Assembly (NCBI RefSeq): GCF_001623075.1
Contig: NZ_LMCF01000096.1
Span: 62,001-126,000, forward strand
Direction: 5' to 3'
DNA length: 64,000 nucleotides
From: Pseudovibrio sp. Ad37
GTDB lineage: Bacteria; Pseudomonadota; Alphaproteobacteria; Rhizobiales; Stappiaceae
Below are positions 54,011 through 63,179 of this stretch, piece by piece. Both the position numbers and the translations under genes were made by a program. The notes under the pieces are model-generated. The model did not search any database. It was not told the origin of the DNA and saw only the letters and a list, made by a program, of their open reading frames with translations. Positions within the stretch are counted from its first letter, which is position 1. Each line of letters opens with the position of its first letter.

Positions 54011-55005
54011 CAGGCAGCACTCCTCATAGGGACTTGAACAAACCAGTCATAAAGGGTGTTCCGCACCAGATCAGCATCCAGACTGGTCATAAGCCCTCGC
54101 ATAAATCCTTGCGGCGCATCATCAAGCCGTCCCCCAGCTTCCAGATACCAGCCCATATGCTTGCGGAAGGCCCGCACGCCGATCTCAAAGCCATATTGCT
54201 CCAACATGGCGTCGTAGTGCTCCACAACAAGTGCGGCCAGCTCTTCCCCATGTGGATCAGCAAGCCGTTCACCCGTTTCCAGATAATGCGCAATCCGCCC
54301 CGGCACCCACGGGCGTCCATAAGCACCACGGCCAACCATCACCAGATCAGCACCAGACTGCGCCAGCATCTCGTCGGCATCCTCAAACTTGCAACAATCA
54401 CCATTGGCCACCAGCGGCACATCCGGAACAACATCCCGCACCTGCCGGATTGCCCGCCAGTCCGCCTTGCCCTTGTAAAATTGCGAGCGCGTACGACCAT
54501 GCACGGTGATCATCTTCACACCTGCATCCACCGCCCGTTTGGCAAGCTCCGGCGCATTAATGGAAGTCTCATCCCAGCCCAGGCGCATCTTCAACGTCAC
54601 TGGAACAGACACAGCCTCCAGCGTCGCCTCAACCAGCGTCATGGCGTGGTCCAGATCTTTCATGAGAGCAGAACCGGAGTAACCAGAGGTCACTTTTTTT
54701 GCAGGACAGCCCATGTTGATGTCGATCACATCCGCACCGGCTTTTTCAGCCATGCGCGCGCCCTCGCCCATCCAGTGAGGATCTTTGCCTGCCAGCTGCA
54801 CGATGTGAGGATCGATCCCCTCACCTTCGGCCCGCATCAGCGATTCTGGATGCCCAGTACACAGCGCTTCACTGGCAACCATTTCACTCACCACCAAACC
54901 CACGCCATAGCGCAAAGCGATACGGCGGAACGGCAAATCCGAAACGCCGGACATTGGCGCAAGAATAACTTTGTTTTTGAGGGGGATATTACCTATCGTC
55001 AGCAT
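54010..55005 (-). CDS. dusB: tRNA-dihydrouridine synthase DusB
   Basis: This 331-residue flavoenzyme has a TIM barrel with [36 protein letters not shown]-type FMN/tRNA segment ([11 protein letters not shown]; Cys is the catalytic acid), and GRGAYGRPW. It reduces uridines in tRNA. In alphaproteobacteria the same gene was known as nifR3, first gene of the ntrBC operon. ATG at 55005 is chosen as the family start; a ribosome site is weak and upstream in-frame starts exist. Confidence 0.95.
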   Translation of the reverse strand: MLTIGNIPLKNKVILAPMSGVSDLPFRRIALRYGVGLVVSEMVASEALCTGHPESLMRAEGEGIDPHIVQLAGKDPHWMGEGARMAEKAGADVIDINMGCPAKKVTSGYSGSALMKDLDHAMTLVEATLEAVSVPVTLKMRLGWDETSINAPELAKRAVDAGVKMITVHGRTRSQFYKGKADWRAIRQVRDVVPDVPLVANGDCCKFEDADEMLAQSGADLVMVGRGAYGRPWVPGRIAHYLETGERLADPHGEELAALVVEHYDAMLEQYGFEIGVRAFRKHMGWYLEAGGRLDDAPQGFMRGLMTSLDADLVRNTLYDWFVQVPMRSAA

Positions 55006-55231
55006 TACGCATATTTCTTGAAAGAGCCCAGTTGCACATTTGATAAGCAGCATATGAAGTTGCACATATTCTAACCAAACTAAAAATTTAGGCAAGGGAA
55101 TATTAAAGAGAAGAGATTGAAGTGTTGAGCTTCGCTCTTAAATCGAGCAAAACCCTCACCAACACAGTTTCTAAGAGCCGCCACCTCACACCCTGAGGAC
55201 GCAGTTCACACTCAAAGCAGGTGATCCAGTT

Positions 55232-56446
55232 TTGCAGTCCACTGAAAAAATTGCATGCATCATAGTTGCAGCCGGACGCGGTTCACGCATGTCCACGCAA
55301 AATGACAGCAGCCCGAAGCAATACCGGGACCTTGGCGGAAAGACTGTTCTGCAAAGAACACTGGAAGCAATTTTATCCTCCTCGCAGGTGGATCTGGTGC
55401 TGCCTGTCATCCACGCAGAAGACGGCGAGGCCTATCAAGAGGCCGCAAGCTCACTGACTGACAATCGCCTGATAAGGCCCGTCACGGGCGGAGCCACCCG
55501 TCAGGCATCTGTCGCATGCGGCTTGAAAGCACTGGAAGAGCACGCCCCGGACTACGTTCTGATCCACGACGCCGCCCGCCCCTTCATCACACCAGCGGTG
55601 ATCGAAGATGCTATCACGGCCCTGCAAAACGGCGCACAAGCAGCACTACCAGCTGTGCCAGTGGCAGACACGTTAAAGCGGGCAGATGCAAACCAGCAAG
55701 TTCTGGAAACCGTCGATCGCACCCACCTGTGGGCCGCACAAACACCGCAAGCCTTCCCGTATCCGCTCATTTGGGCAGCTCATCAGGAAGCGATCAATGA
55801 GAACATCGACAGCTTCACCGATGATACGGCACTCATCGAATGGCAAGGAAAACCTGTCACTATCACGACAGGAGACCCGCAAAACATCAAGATCACCACA
55901 CTCAAAGACATGACGAACGCACAGGAACAGATCGCCATGAAACAACTCGCAGACCTTGGCGACATTCGCGTTGGAACCGGCTACGACGTGCACGCATTTG
56001 AAGATGGAAATACCGTCATTCTCGGCGGCATTTCCATCCCGCACACCCAGAAACTCAAAGGCCATTCCGACGCGGACGTTGGCCTCCACGCCCTGACGGA
56101 TGCCATCTTCGGCGCATTGGCAGATGGCGACATCGGCTCGCATTTCCCACCCTCTGACATGCAGTGGAAAGATGCGGCCTCTGACCAATTCCTGAAATAC
56201 GCAATAGACCGGGTTCACAAGCGCGGCGGCATGATCGCACACTTGGATTTAACGCTGATCTGTGAAGCTCCGAAAATCGGCCCACACCGGGAAGAAATGC
56301 GCAAACAGATCGCACAGATCTGCGATCTACCCATTGGCCGCGTGGCTGTGAAAGCAACCACCTCCGAAAAGCTGGGCTTCACCGGTCGCCAGGAAGGCAT
56401 TGCTGCGCAAGCCTGCGCAACCATCCGGCTTCCGTTTGAAGATTAA
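55232..56446 (+). CDS. ispDF: IspDF, bifunctional methylerythritol-phosphate pathway enzyme
   Basis: This 404-residue protein has two joined enzymes. Residues 1-235 are IspD (ACIIVAAGRGSRM, VLIHDAARPFI, TPQAF), making CDP-methylerythritol. Residues 245-404 are IspF (VGTGYDVHAF, LKGHSDADVGLHALTDAIFGA), making the cyclodiphosphate. Fusion is usual in alphaproteobacteria. The start is TTG at 55232, with AGGTG upstream; no better in-frame start exists in front of the conserved AGRG region. It is divergent from dusB. Confidence 0.96.
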   Translation: MQSTEKIACIIVAAGRGSRMSTQNDSSPKQYRDLGGKTVLQRTLEAILSSSQVDLVLPVIHAEDGEAYQEAASSLTDNRLIRPVTGGATRQASVACGLKALEEHAPDYVLIHDAARPFITPAVIEDAITALQNGAQAALPAVPVADTLKRADANQQVLETVDRTHLWAAQTPQAFPYPLIWAAHQEAINENIDSFTDDTALIEWQGKPVTITTGDPQNIKITTLKDMTNAQEQIAMKQLADLGDIRVGTGYDVHAFEDGNTVILGGISIPHTQKLKGHSDADVGLHALTDAIFGALADGDIGSHFPPSDMQWKDAASDQFLKYAIDRVHKRGGMIAHLDLTLICEAPKIGPHREEMRKQIAQICDLPIGRVAVKATTSEKLGFTGRQEGIAAQACATIRLPFED

Positions 56447-56477
56447 ACGAAGCCACCAAAACAAGGGAGAGAGAACC

Positions 56478-56978
56478 ATGACCGACATCCTCAGCCTTAA
56501 GGAAAGAGCACGCGTTCTCGTCTCCAGATACGCTGAAAAAGAGATCAAGATCACCACAGCAGAAAGCTGCACTGGCGGCCTGCTCGCAGGCCTGCTGACA
56601 GAAGTGCCCGGCTCCTCTGCTGTGCTCGATCGTGGCTTCGTCACCTACTCCAACGAAGCCAAGCATGAGATGATCGGCGTCCCCGTTGACCTGCTCATGA
56701 GCTACGGTGCGGTCAGCAGCGAAGTTGCCAAAGCCATGGCAAGTGGCGCCCTGATTTGCTCCAATGCCAACGTGGCCGTTTCCATTACTGGCATCGCCGG
56801 ACCGGACGGTGGCACCAAAGACAAACCTGTCGGACTTGTCCACTTTGGCTTTGCTGCTGACCAAGAGGAAACCAAGCACGTCCAATGCCTCTTCGAGAAC
56901 ACCGGACGCGAGGGAATACGCTTTCAGGCGCTGGTACAAGCGTTAAAATTATTAGAAAATTTTATTGAAACTAGCTAA
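56478..56978 (+). CDS. CinA C-terminal family, nicotinamide-nucleotide amidohydrolase
   Basis: This 166-residue protein matches PncC, the stand-alone C-terminal domain of CinA: TAESCTGGLLAGLLTEVPGSSAVLDRGFVTYSNEAK and ITGIAGPDGGTKDKPVGLVHFG. It converts nicotinamide mononucleotide to nicotinate mononucleotide, salvaging NAD breakdown products. It follows ispDF by 31 bases with GGGAGAG before the ATG. Confidence 0.93.
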   Translation: MTDILSLKERARVLVSRYAEKEIKITTAESCTGGLLAGLLTEVPGSSAVLDRGFVTYSNEAKHEMIGVPVDLLMSYGAVSSEVAKAMASGALICSNANVAVSITGIAGPDGGTKDKPVGLVHFGFAADQEETKHVQCLFENTGREGIRFQALVQALKLLENFIETS

Positions 56979-57094
56979 TCGAAATTTACCTTCTCGTTAA
57001 AAGAGTACCGGGTAGGCACTACTACCTTATGACATTCTAAGAAAACTTAGATAAAATCTGTTTTAAATTTACAACGGAATGTCACGGTATACCC

Positions 57095-57607
57095 ATGAGA
57101 TATATTGCTAGTTTGTTTTTGGGCATGTGCTTAAGCACCTCAGCTTATGCGGCATCAGATGTATTCCTCATTTCACGAGGGTTCGATGACGAGTTCATCG
57201 GCTCTCACGAAGTGCAGAAAATGCCACGCGGTGGCTATAAGGAGTTGCGCCTGTGCGGCCAGTCCTACTGGGTGCGCCCCTACTCTGTTGCCTGGACAAA
57301 ATGGGAAGAACAGCTTGGCCACAAGATCCGCCTTGAAGTAAACCAGGGCTATGGCTGGGTGGTTCTGTGCACCAAACCAACCACACAGCTGAACCTCAAA
57401 GACGTCGGCATTTACGCTTCTCTTGAAAAGACCATGGAGCATGGTGATCCGGATAAGGAACTCACCAACCGCTTTCAGGCAATCCGGCGCACTTTCGTCA
57501 TGCGCAATGGCCTTACCCCAGAGCAGGCTGAAGCCGAAATCTCCAAAAACTACGAGAACAGAGGCTCCCGCCTGAGCCAGTTCCTGAACAATCGCGACAA
57601 GAATTAA
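57095..57607 (+). CDS. Secreted protein, unknown
   Basis: The 170-residue product has a signal peptide (residues 1-19, cleavage after AYA) and two mature cysteines, Cys54 and Cys92, that could form a disulfide around aromatic-rich segments (LCGQSYWVRPYSVAWTKWEE and QGYGWVVLCTKP). The C-terminal 60 residues are charged helical. It stands between cinA and a Nudix gene. No family was recognised. Confidence 0.7.
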   Translation: MRYIASLFLGMCLSTSAYAASDVFLISRGFDDEFIGSHEVQKMPRGGYKELRLCGQSYWVRPYSVAWTKWEEQLGHKIRLEVNQGYGWVVLCTKPTTQLNLKDVGIYASLEKTMEHGDPDKELTNRFQAIRRTFVMRNGLTPEQAEAEISKNYENRGSRLSQFLNNRDKN

Positions 57608-57737
57608 GCGGCATTTCTGAGGTCTTTCAGCCACAAGAACGCCGAAAGACCTGAAAATAACCGACTGATCAGCGCCAATGCACTTCATTCGGCTGCTCTT
57701 TGTACATGAATATTTTACATGAAGGAGCAGCAGCAAA

Positions 57738-58190
57738 ATGCATATTTGGCGACCAGCACAAACAATCAAGGTGAAAGCCCTCGGCCTGTACTGGCGCAAC
57801 AATCGCCTGTTGGCGGCAGAAATCTATGATGACGCAGGCAACCTCAAAGGCGTCCGCCCACTTGGTGGTTCAGTGGAGTTTGGGGAAGATTGGAAGACAG
57901 CCCTGATCAGAGAGTTCAGGGAGGAACTCAACATCCAAATCACTATCTCTGGCGACCCCGTTATCATGGAAAACATTTATGAGCACGAAGGCCAGACAGG
58001 CCACGAGATCCTATTCATCGCAAATGTGACCTTCCCGCCAGAGGCATTCACCACACAGGAAGCGATCACATTTCAGGAAGACAGCGGAACAGAAATCACC
58101 GCACGCTGGTTCGATCCCGAAGAGCTCACCCCAAACGGCGTTGACCTCTTCCCTACAGGATTAAAGCAACACCTGGAGACCCTGCGATAG
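57738..58190 (+). CDS. Nudix hydrolase
   Basis: This 150-residue protein has a Nudix box at about residues 44-66 (GSVEFGEDWKTALIREFREELNI). All the acidic residues and the RE pair are in place; only the last Gly of the consensus is Asn65. AAGGAG precedes the ATG. It hydrolyses an X-linked nucleoside diphosphate; the substrate cannot be told. The N-terminal Trp-rich part is not of the MutT type. Confidence 0.88.
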   Translation: MHIWRPAQTIKVKALGLYWRNNRLLAAEIYDDAGNLKGVRPLGGSVEFGEDWKTALIREFREELNIQITISGDPVIMENIYEHEGQTGHEILFIANVTFPPEAFTTQEAITFQEDSGTEITARWFDPEELTPNGVDLFPTGLKQHLETLR

Positions 58191-58283
58191 CCCATACAAG
58201 AAAATGGGTCACCTTTGTGATTATGGAATATATTTATATTATCTAAATACATCCAATTTTAGTGGGTATCAGACTTCAGATTT

Positions 58284-58736
58284 TTAGGTGCCGTAGATTT
58301 TGTCGGCGCGGTCTTCAAAGGCGCTAGAGAATTTGCGGAAGGCGCGGTCGAACATAGCGCCCATCATGGTGCCAAGTGTCCGGCTCTTGAACTCATAATT
58401 GATATAGAAGCTCACATCACATTCCTTTTCGGAAACCGGATCGAAGCTCCAGACATTTTCCAGATGGCGAAACGGGCCATCCAGATACTCAACCGTAATT
58501 TTACTCGCCTCACGATCAAGGGTCACACGGCTGGCAAATGTCTCTTTGAAAACTTTGTAAGCCACAGTCATATCCGCCACCATCATTTCACGGTGGTCAT
58601 CAATCTTCCGGCGTCCGCGCACACGCAATGCTTGACATAAAGGCACAAACTGAGGGTACTGGTCCACATCTGCAACCAGATCAAACATATCATCAGCACT
58701 GTGCTGAACTCGATGTGTGCTTTCGAAAGACGGCAT
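58284..58736 (-). CDS. COQ10/RatA-like START-domain protein
   Basis: This 150-residue SRPBCC-fold protein has STHRVQHSADDMFDLVADVDQYPQFVPLCQALRV and YEFKSRTLGTMMGAMFDRAFRKFSSAFEDRAD, which match the COQ10/RatA family. Mitochondrial COQ10 binds ubiquinone; the E. coli homologue was named RatA. In rhizobia it typically lies next to lipA; here about 4.4 kb of accessory genes separate them. Confidence 0.92.
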   Translation of the reverse strand: MPSFESTHRVQHSADDMFDLVADVDQYPQFVPLCQALRVRGRRKIDDHREMMVADMTVAYKVFKETFASRVTLDREASKITVEYLDGPFRHLENVWSFDPVSEKECDVSFYINYEFKSRTLGTMMGAMFDRAFRKFSSAFEDRADKIYGT

Positions 58737-58994
58737 ATGCTCGCGTTCTTTTTCTTCTAGTTTTTCAAAAATTCTTCAGGATGCTCTAAGCGACCTTTTT
58801 TGATTTGCCAAGAAAATTTTCAGGTTTTCTCTCATCAAGCAGGCCCCTGTGAGCCAAAAGCATCAGAAATTTTCAAGTCGCAATTATACCGCGACGATCT
58901 AACGCAACCGTTTCATTCTCAAAACTCTGGCCAGTACTCAAAACTCAATTCTACACTATGCGCTAATACTTAGCTCTTTTTGAAAGCAAACCCA

Positions 58995-59948
58995 ATGCTT
59001 AGTCCTTTTAAAATTTCCCACCTCGCCAAAGAAGGCGGAGAAGAAGATTACATTAAAACCACTAATACTCTCACCGATAGTCCTGTGCAGGTCATCAGCC
59101 GCGAAGAAACCGCCAAATACCATCAAATCACAGTGGTCGAAGGCGGAATTGAACGCATCAGATACATCCCCCACCAAGCCCGGCACAAAACCCCGCTCAT
59201 CTTCATCCACGGCATGTGGCATGGCGCATGGTGCTGGAAGAACTATCAGGAAAAACTCGCAGAATCCGGCTGGGAGAGTGTCGCCATCAGCCTGCCCGGC
59301 CACGGTCACTCACCAGAACAACGCCCCACAGCAGAAGCCACACTGGGCTATTACCTGCGCTTTGTGCAGGAGGAGGTTACCCGCCATGACCAGCCAGCCG
59401 TTCTGATCGGCCACAGCATGGGCGGCGCTTTGGTGCAGTGGTATCTGAAGTATGTCGGCGGGCTGAAAGCTGCCGTTTTTGTCGCCTCATGGACCGCCAT
59501 TGACGTTATGCAAGACTGCCTGAAAAACGCTATGTCCATCGACTGGCTTGGAACAGCGCTGTCCCCCCTTTTGGGATACAAGTTCCAGTTCAGATCCCCC
59601 AAAACCGTCGCAAAATGGTTCCTTGCGGATCGCTCGAACCCGGTTGCCCAGTACATTCAGAGCCAACTTGGGCCAGAATCCAACGTCGTGCTCCTGCAAC
59701 ATCGCCCGCCGCAATGGTTTCCGCCGCTGGATGATGCAACACCCAAACTATGGCTCACGGCCAGCGAAGACGCCATCATCCCCTTCAACCGCTCCCTGCA
59801 CTCTTCTGCCCTCTATGAGGCAACGCATAAAATCGTGCCCCATGCCGGACACGACATCATGCTGGAAGACAATTGGGAGGAAAGCCTGTCCTACATCACC
59901 ACATGGCTGCAGAACATGAGCACCACCAGAGCACTGGCAACCAGCTGA
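58995..59948 (+). CDS. Alpha/beta hydrolase
   Basis: This 317-residue protein has the alpha/beta hydrolase fold: oxyanion segment LIFIHGMWHGAWCW, nucleophile elbow GHSMGG, acid TASEDAIIP and catalytic His in PHAGHDIM. No signal peptide is seen. The ATG at 58995 is used; an in-frame TTG five codons before is possible. It lies in accessory DNA between COQ10-like and TetR genes. The substrate is unknown. Confidence 0.88.
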   Translation: MLSPFKISHLAKEGGEEDYIKTTNTLTDSPVQVISREETAKYHQITVVEGGIERIRYIPHQARHKTPLIFIHGMWHGAWCWKNYQEKLAESGWESVAISLPGHGHSPEQRPTAEATLGYYLRFVQEEVTRHDQPAVLIGHSMGGALVQWYLKYVGGLKAAVFVASWTAIDVMQDCLKNAMSIDWLGTALSPLLGYKFQFRSPKTVAKWFLADRSNPVAQYIQSQLGPESNVVLLQHRPPQWFPPLDDATPKLWLTASEDAIIPFNRSLHSSALYEATHKIVPHAGHDIMLEDNWEESLSYITTWLQNMSTTRALATS

Positions 59949-59999
59949 GTTCCTAAAGAAGCGCCTCCCATCGTGGTGAGGCGCACACACCAAAACCAG

Positions 60000-60581
60000 C
60001 TAAGCCTTACCTTGCAGTTCAACAAGGCACTTTGCTGTATCTGCAGCCTCCTCAGCATAAGCAGGATCACGATGGATAAGCATGGTCGAAAACGCCCCCT
60101 CCATCAGCAACACCACACGGCGTGCCAGAACCTCAGGCTCCATCAAACCAGCAAGCGTATAACGCTCTGCCAACCAAGCCTCAAACGCCTTCTTGTGCTT
60201 TGCCCCCACAACAACAGCCGGATGCCCCGGCATGTTAGCCAGTTCCGCAGCTGTGCGAATGAAACCGCATCCCTTCCATTTCGGATGCCGGGCGTTTGAC
60301 GCAACACGCAGGAAAATTGCAGCAGTCTTGTCCGCAGCACTGCCTTCCGCCTCATCAAACCACGTCGCAAATGCTTCCAGATTGGGTTGGTCCCGGGAGA
60401 TAAGGTACTCAGTCACCAGATCATCTTTGCTTTTGAAATGGTAGTAGAGCGTCTTCTTGGTGATCCCTGCTTTCTCGGCAACGGCATCCACACTGACAGC
60501 ACGAATGCCCTCACCGTAAAACAACTTGTTTGCAGCATCTAAGATGCGATCGCGGGTCGTCCGCTGAGTTTTCTGAACCAT
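60000..60581 (-). CDS. TetR-family transcriptional regulator
   Basis: This 193-residue protein has an N-terminal helix-turn-helix (LFYGEGIRAVSVDAVAEKAGITKKTLYYHFKSKDDL) and a C-terminal ligand domain with PKWKGCGFIRTAAELAN, found in one TetR subgroup. It is divergent from the enoyl-CoA hydratase gene, and a partial palindrome lies across its own start. No clear Shine-Dalgarno sequence precedes it. Confidence 0.9.
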   Translation of the reverse strand: MVQKTQRTTRDRILDAANKLFYGEGIRAVSVDAVAEKAGITKKTLYYHFKSKDDLVTEYLISRDQPNLEAFATWFDEAEGSAADKTAAIFLRVASNARHPKWKGCGFIRTAAELANMPGHPAVVVGAKHKKAFEAWLAERYTLAGLMEPEVLARRVVLLMEGAFSTMLIHRDPAYAEEAADTAKCLVELQGKA

Positions 60582-60583
60582 GT

Positions 60584-60605
60584 ATACTAACCAGTGAGTT
60601 TACTG
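60584..60605. promoter_or_regulatory. Candidate TetR operator
   Basis: TACTAACCAGTGAGTTTACT is a partial palindrome (TAA.C...G.TTA) immediately upstream of the TetR ATG, in the 79-base divergent gap. It resembles operators of the TetR family and would permit self-repression and control of the enoyl-CoA hydratase gene. Confidence 0.55.
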
Positions 60606-60660
60606 AAGAGTGCAGCACTCCTACCCTTGAGTCAATCCAGCTTGAAATGAGGGAAACACC

Positions 60661-61451
60661 ATGAAAAAGCTCGTTCTGTTTGAAGTCAGAGACCGCATTG
60701 CACTGCTCACCTTAAACCGCCCGCAAAAACTCAACGCACTGAACTACCAGACCAACGACCGCCTTCTGGACCTTCTGGACCGGATTGAAGATGACCCGAA
60801 AATCAGCGCCGTGATCCTCACAGGCGCAGGAGAGCGGGCATTTTCCGCCGGTGGTGACATTCATGAATTCTCCCAGAGCATCATCAAAGGGACAGATGTT
60901 GCCGTCAAACAATTCGTAGCCCGTGGCCAGACCATGACCAGCCGCATAGAAAACTTCACCAAGCCCATCATCATCGCCGTCAACGGCATCGCTTTTGGGG
61001 CGGCTGCGAAATCACCGAGGCCGCCCATCTGGCAATCGCCTCAGACCGTGCCGTCTTTGCCAAACCGGAGATCAACATTGGCATTCCGCCCACTTTCGGC
61101 GGCACCCAGCGCCTGCCCCGTCTCGCCGGTCGCAAGCGCGCGCTGGAACTGTTGCTCACCGGAGACCCGTTCGGTCCGGACCGAGCCTGTGAGCTTGGCC
61201 TCATCAACAAGGTCGTCCCGCACGATGACCTGCTGCCGGAAGCCTTCGCTCTGGCAGAACGCATCCTGCGCCACTCCCCACTCGCCGCCGCCCGCATCCT
61301 CACCGCCGTCACCCGCGGCCTCAACACAACCATCGCCGAAGGCCTCCAAATCGAAGCCGCCCAATTCGCCCAAATGGTCCCCACCAACGACATCCACGAA
61401 GGCCTCAACGCCTGGATAGAACGAAGAACCCCCGCCTATGCCGGCAATTAG
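60661..61451 (+). pseudogene. Enoyl-CoA hydratase/isomerase gene with a one-base frameshift
   Basis: The first 113 codons read as a normal crotonase (LLTLNRPQKLNALN, AFSAGGDIHEF, IAVNGIAFG). At the G run 60997-61000 the frame breaks. In the next frame the protein continues with CEITEAAHLAIASDRAVFAKPEINIGIPPTFGGTQRLPRLAG to TAG at 61449-61451. Adding one G to the run restores GGGCEITEAAH and a 263-residue protein of normal length. The read frame would instead produce an unrelated Pro/Ser/Arg-rich tail. The gene is therefore disabled or there is a homopolymer sequencing error. It is divergent from a TetR gene. Beta-oxidation-type function is inferred. Confidence 0.9.
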
Positions 61452-61544
61452 AGAGGAGCGTCAGACTGTAAATCTATGCGCGCAAATAATCATAACCTAC
61501 GAAGTGAAGATGGAGGCCTGCCATACAAATTCTGAAACACAGCA

Positions 61545-62063
61545 TTAAAGCGTCGTATTCCCAAAGCCCGAGGCAAACGCAATCTCTGCCAACGTGAGAT
61601 CAGTCGTGTCAATCAGACGCTTTGCACGCTGAAGTCTTACTGTGGCAGCAACCTGGCTGGGAGTTGCCTCAAGATACTGGGAAAATAAGCGCGCTAAATG
61701 GCGACTACCAATGCCGAGAGTTTCAGCAAGTTGCTGGACATTGTTACTATCAAGATACCCCGTATGGATGAGACGCATCGCACGTCCAACAGTCGTTGCA
61801 GTCCCCATCCATGCAGGGCTACCGGGCGCGGCCTCGGGCCTGCAACGAAGGCACGGACGATACCCTGCTTGTTCCGCCGCAGCAGCAGATGGATAGAAAC
61901 TAACGTTTACTGATTTTGCAGGGCGAACAGGACAAACAGGACGGCAATAAATCCCAGTAGATTTAACTCCCGAGAAGAACACCCCATCATACCTGCGATC
62001 TCTAGCTAACCGCGCTCGATCACACGTCTTCCAATCTGGGAACTCTGCAGCCACATCAATCAT
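61545..62063 (-). CDS. Ada-type/AraC-type DNA repair regulator, shortened
   Basis: This 172-residue protein has the Ada metal-binding domain with four cysteines (GIYCRPVCP and PCLRC), in which one cysteine accepts methyl groups from DNA phosphotriesters, followed by an AraC-type helix-turn-helix. It ends abruptly at FASGFGNTTL in the second helix-turn-helix, about 20-25 residues before the usual domain end (F-x-S-x-x-F-x-R...). No methyltransferase or AlkA glycosylase domain follows. It may be truncated. It is divergent from the EamA transporter gene. Confidence 0.75.
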   Translation of the reverse strand: MIDVAAEFPDWKTCDRARLARDRRYDGVFFSGVKSTGIYCRPVCPVRPAKSVNVSFYPSAAAAEQAGYRPCLRCRPEAAPGSPAWMGTATTVGRAMRLIHTGYLDSNNVQQLAETLGIGSRHLARLFSQYLEATPSQVAATVRLQRAKRLIDTTDLTLAEIAFASGFGNTTL

Positions 62064-62183
62064 TGCAGCAGTAAATTCTTTTTATTTGAATCTGTCGATC
62101 TTTAATCGACGATGGAGTCCGTATCCGGCGAGTTTCAGCAGATCATTTGTGGCAAGAAATTATGGTTTTCTGAAAGGACAACT

Positions 62184-63098
62184 ATGCCTCAAACATCTGC
62201 CAAGCTCATTCCGGAGCTCTGCCTTCTCATAATCCTGTCCTTCCTTTGGGGAGCTTCCTTCACACTTATCGAAGTTGCAATCACCACCATTCCACCAGCA
62301 ACCATCGTTCTTCTCAGGCTGCTGATTGGTGCTGTAGTCCTCATCACACTGGTCATGATCAGCGGAACCGTTTTCCCCAATACCGCCAAACGGTGGGGTG
62401 AACTTCTTGTGCAAGGCATTTTGCAAAACGCACTCCCCTTCACGCTCATCAGTTGGGGGCAGCTGCATACTTCCAGTGGCCTTGCAGGTCTACTAAACAC
62501 AACGCCACCTCTATTCGTATTTTTGATCAGCTACTTTGTTTTGCAGGACAAGACCGTAGACGCCAAAAAGCTCCTCGGTATTCTGATTGGATTTGCAGGT
62601 ATTGGTGTCATCATGGGGCCTACGGCCTTTGCAGGAGAGCAAAACTCAGCACTCGGACAACTGGCAATCACAGGGGCCAGCCTTTGTTATGCCTTAGCTG
62701 CCCTGAACGCAAAGCGCTTTTCAGATCAACCACCACTGCTGACAGCAGCATGCTCGATGACCCTTGCAGCTTGTCTTATGGCACCGATTGCTTTCACACT
62801 CGACCATCCATTGAAGCTTTCACCATCGCCTGAATCTCTGGCCTCAATCCTTGCTCTGGGTGTGTTCTCCACTGCACTTGCAATGGTGCTTTATTTCCGC
62901 CTTGTACGCACACTTGGCCCTTTAGGAGTAACAACAGGAAGCTATCTCAGGGCCGGTTTCAGCGTAGTCTTGGGAGTACTATTTCTTGGCGAAACCCTTA
63001 CAGCAAACCTACTGACCGGTCTGCTCTTTATCTTTACAGGAGTAGCGCTGGCAACCGGACAGATAAAACTTCCGCGACTAACGAAGAAGACAACTTGA
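62184..63098 (+). CDS. EamA/DMT family transporter
   Basis: This 304-residue membrane protein has ten predicted helices in two EamA repeats: FLWGASFTLIEVAITTIPPATIVLLR in the first and FSTALAMVLYFRLVRTLGPLGVTTGSYL in the second. Members export metabolites or amino acids. AAAGGA is correctly placed before the ATG at 62184. It is divergent from the Ada-like gene; substrate is unknown. Confidence 0.9.
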   Translation: MPQTSAKLIPELCLLIILSFLWGASFTLIEVAITTIPPATIVLLRLLIGAVVLITLVMISGTVFPNTAKRWGELLVQGILQNALPFTLISWGQLHTSSGLAGLLNTTPPLFVFLISYFVLQDKTVDAKKLLGILIGFAGIGVIMGPTAFAGEQNSALGQLAITGASLCYALAALNAKRFSDQPPLLTAACSMTLAACLMAPIAFTLDHPLKLSPSPESLASILALGVFSTALAMVLYFRLVRTLGPLGVTTGSYLRAGFSVVLGVLFLGETLTANLLTGLLFIFTGVALATGQIKLPRLTKKTT

Positions 63099-63114
63099 TC
63101 TTGCAACACCCACA

Positions 63115-63156
63115 AACAAAAAAAGCGTCACACCGTGCAGTGTGACGCTCTTTAAA
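63115..63156. terminator. Bidirectional terminator between EamA gene and lipA
   Basis: The stem AGCGTCACAC/GTGTGACGCT is flanked by A- and T-rich runs (AAAAAAA before, CTTTAAA after), a typical shared terminator of convergent genes. Confidence 0.88.
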
Positions 63157-63179
63157 AACTCGTGGAGTGGAACCGGCGC

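Noticed and set aside
53770-55074. Plus-strand open frame of 434 codons opposite ntrB/dusB
   Set aside because: It spans the dusB-ntrB junction and reflects codon bias of those genes; the product is His/Pro/Gln-rich with no family signature.
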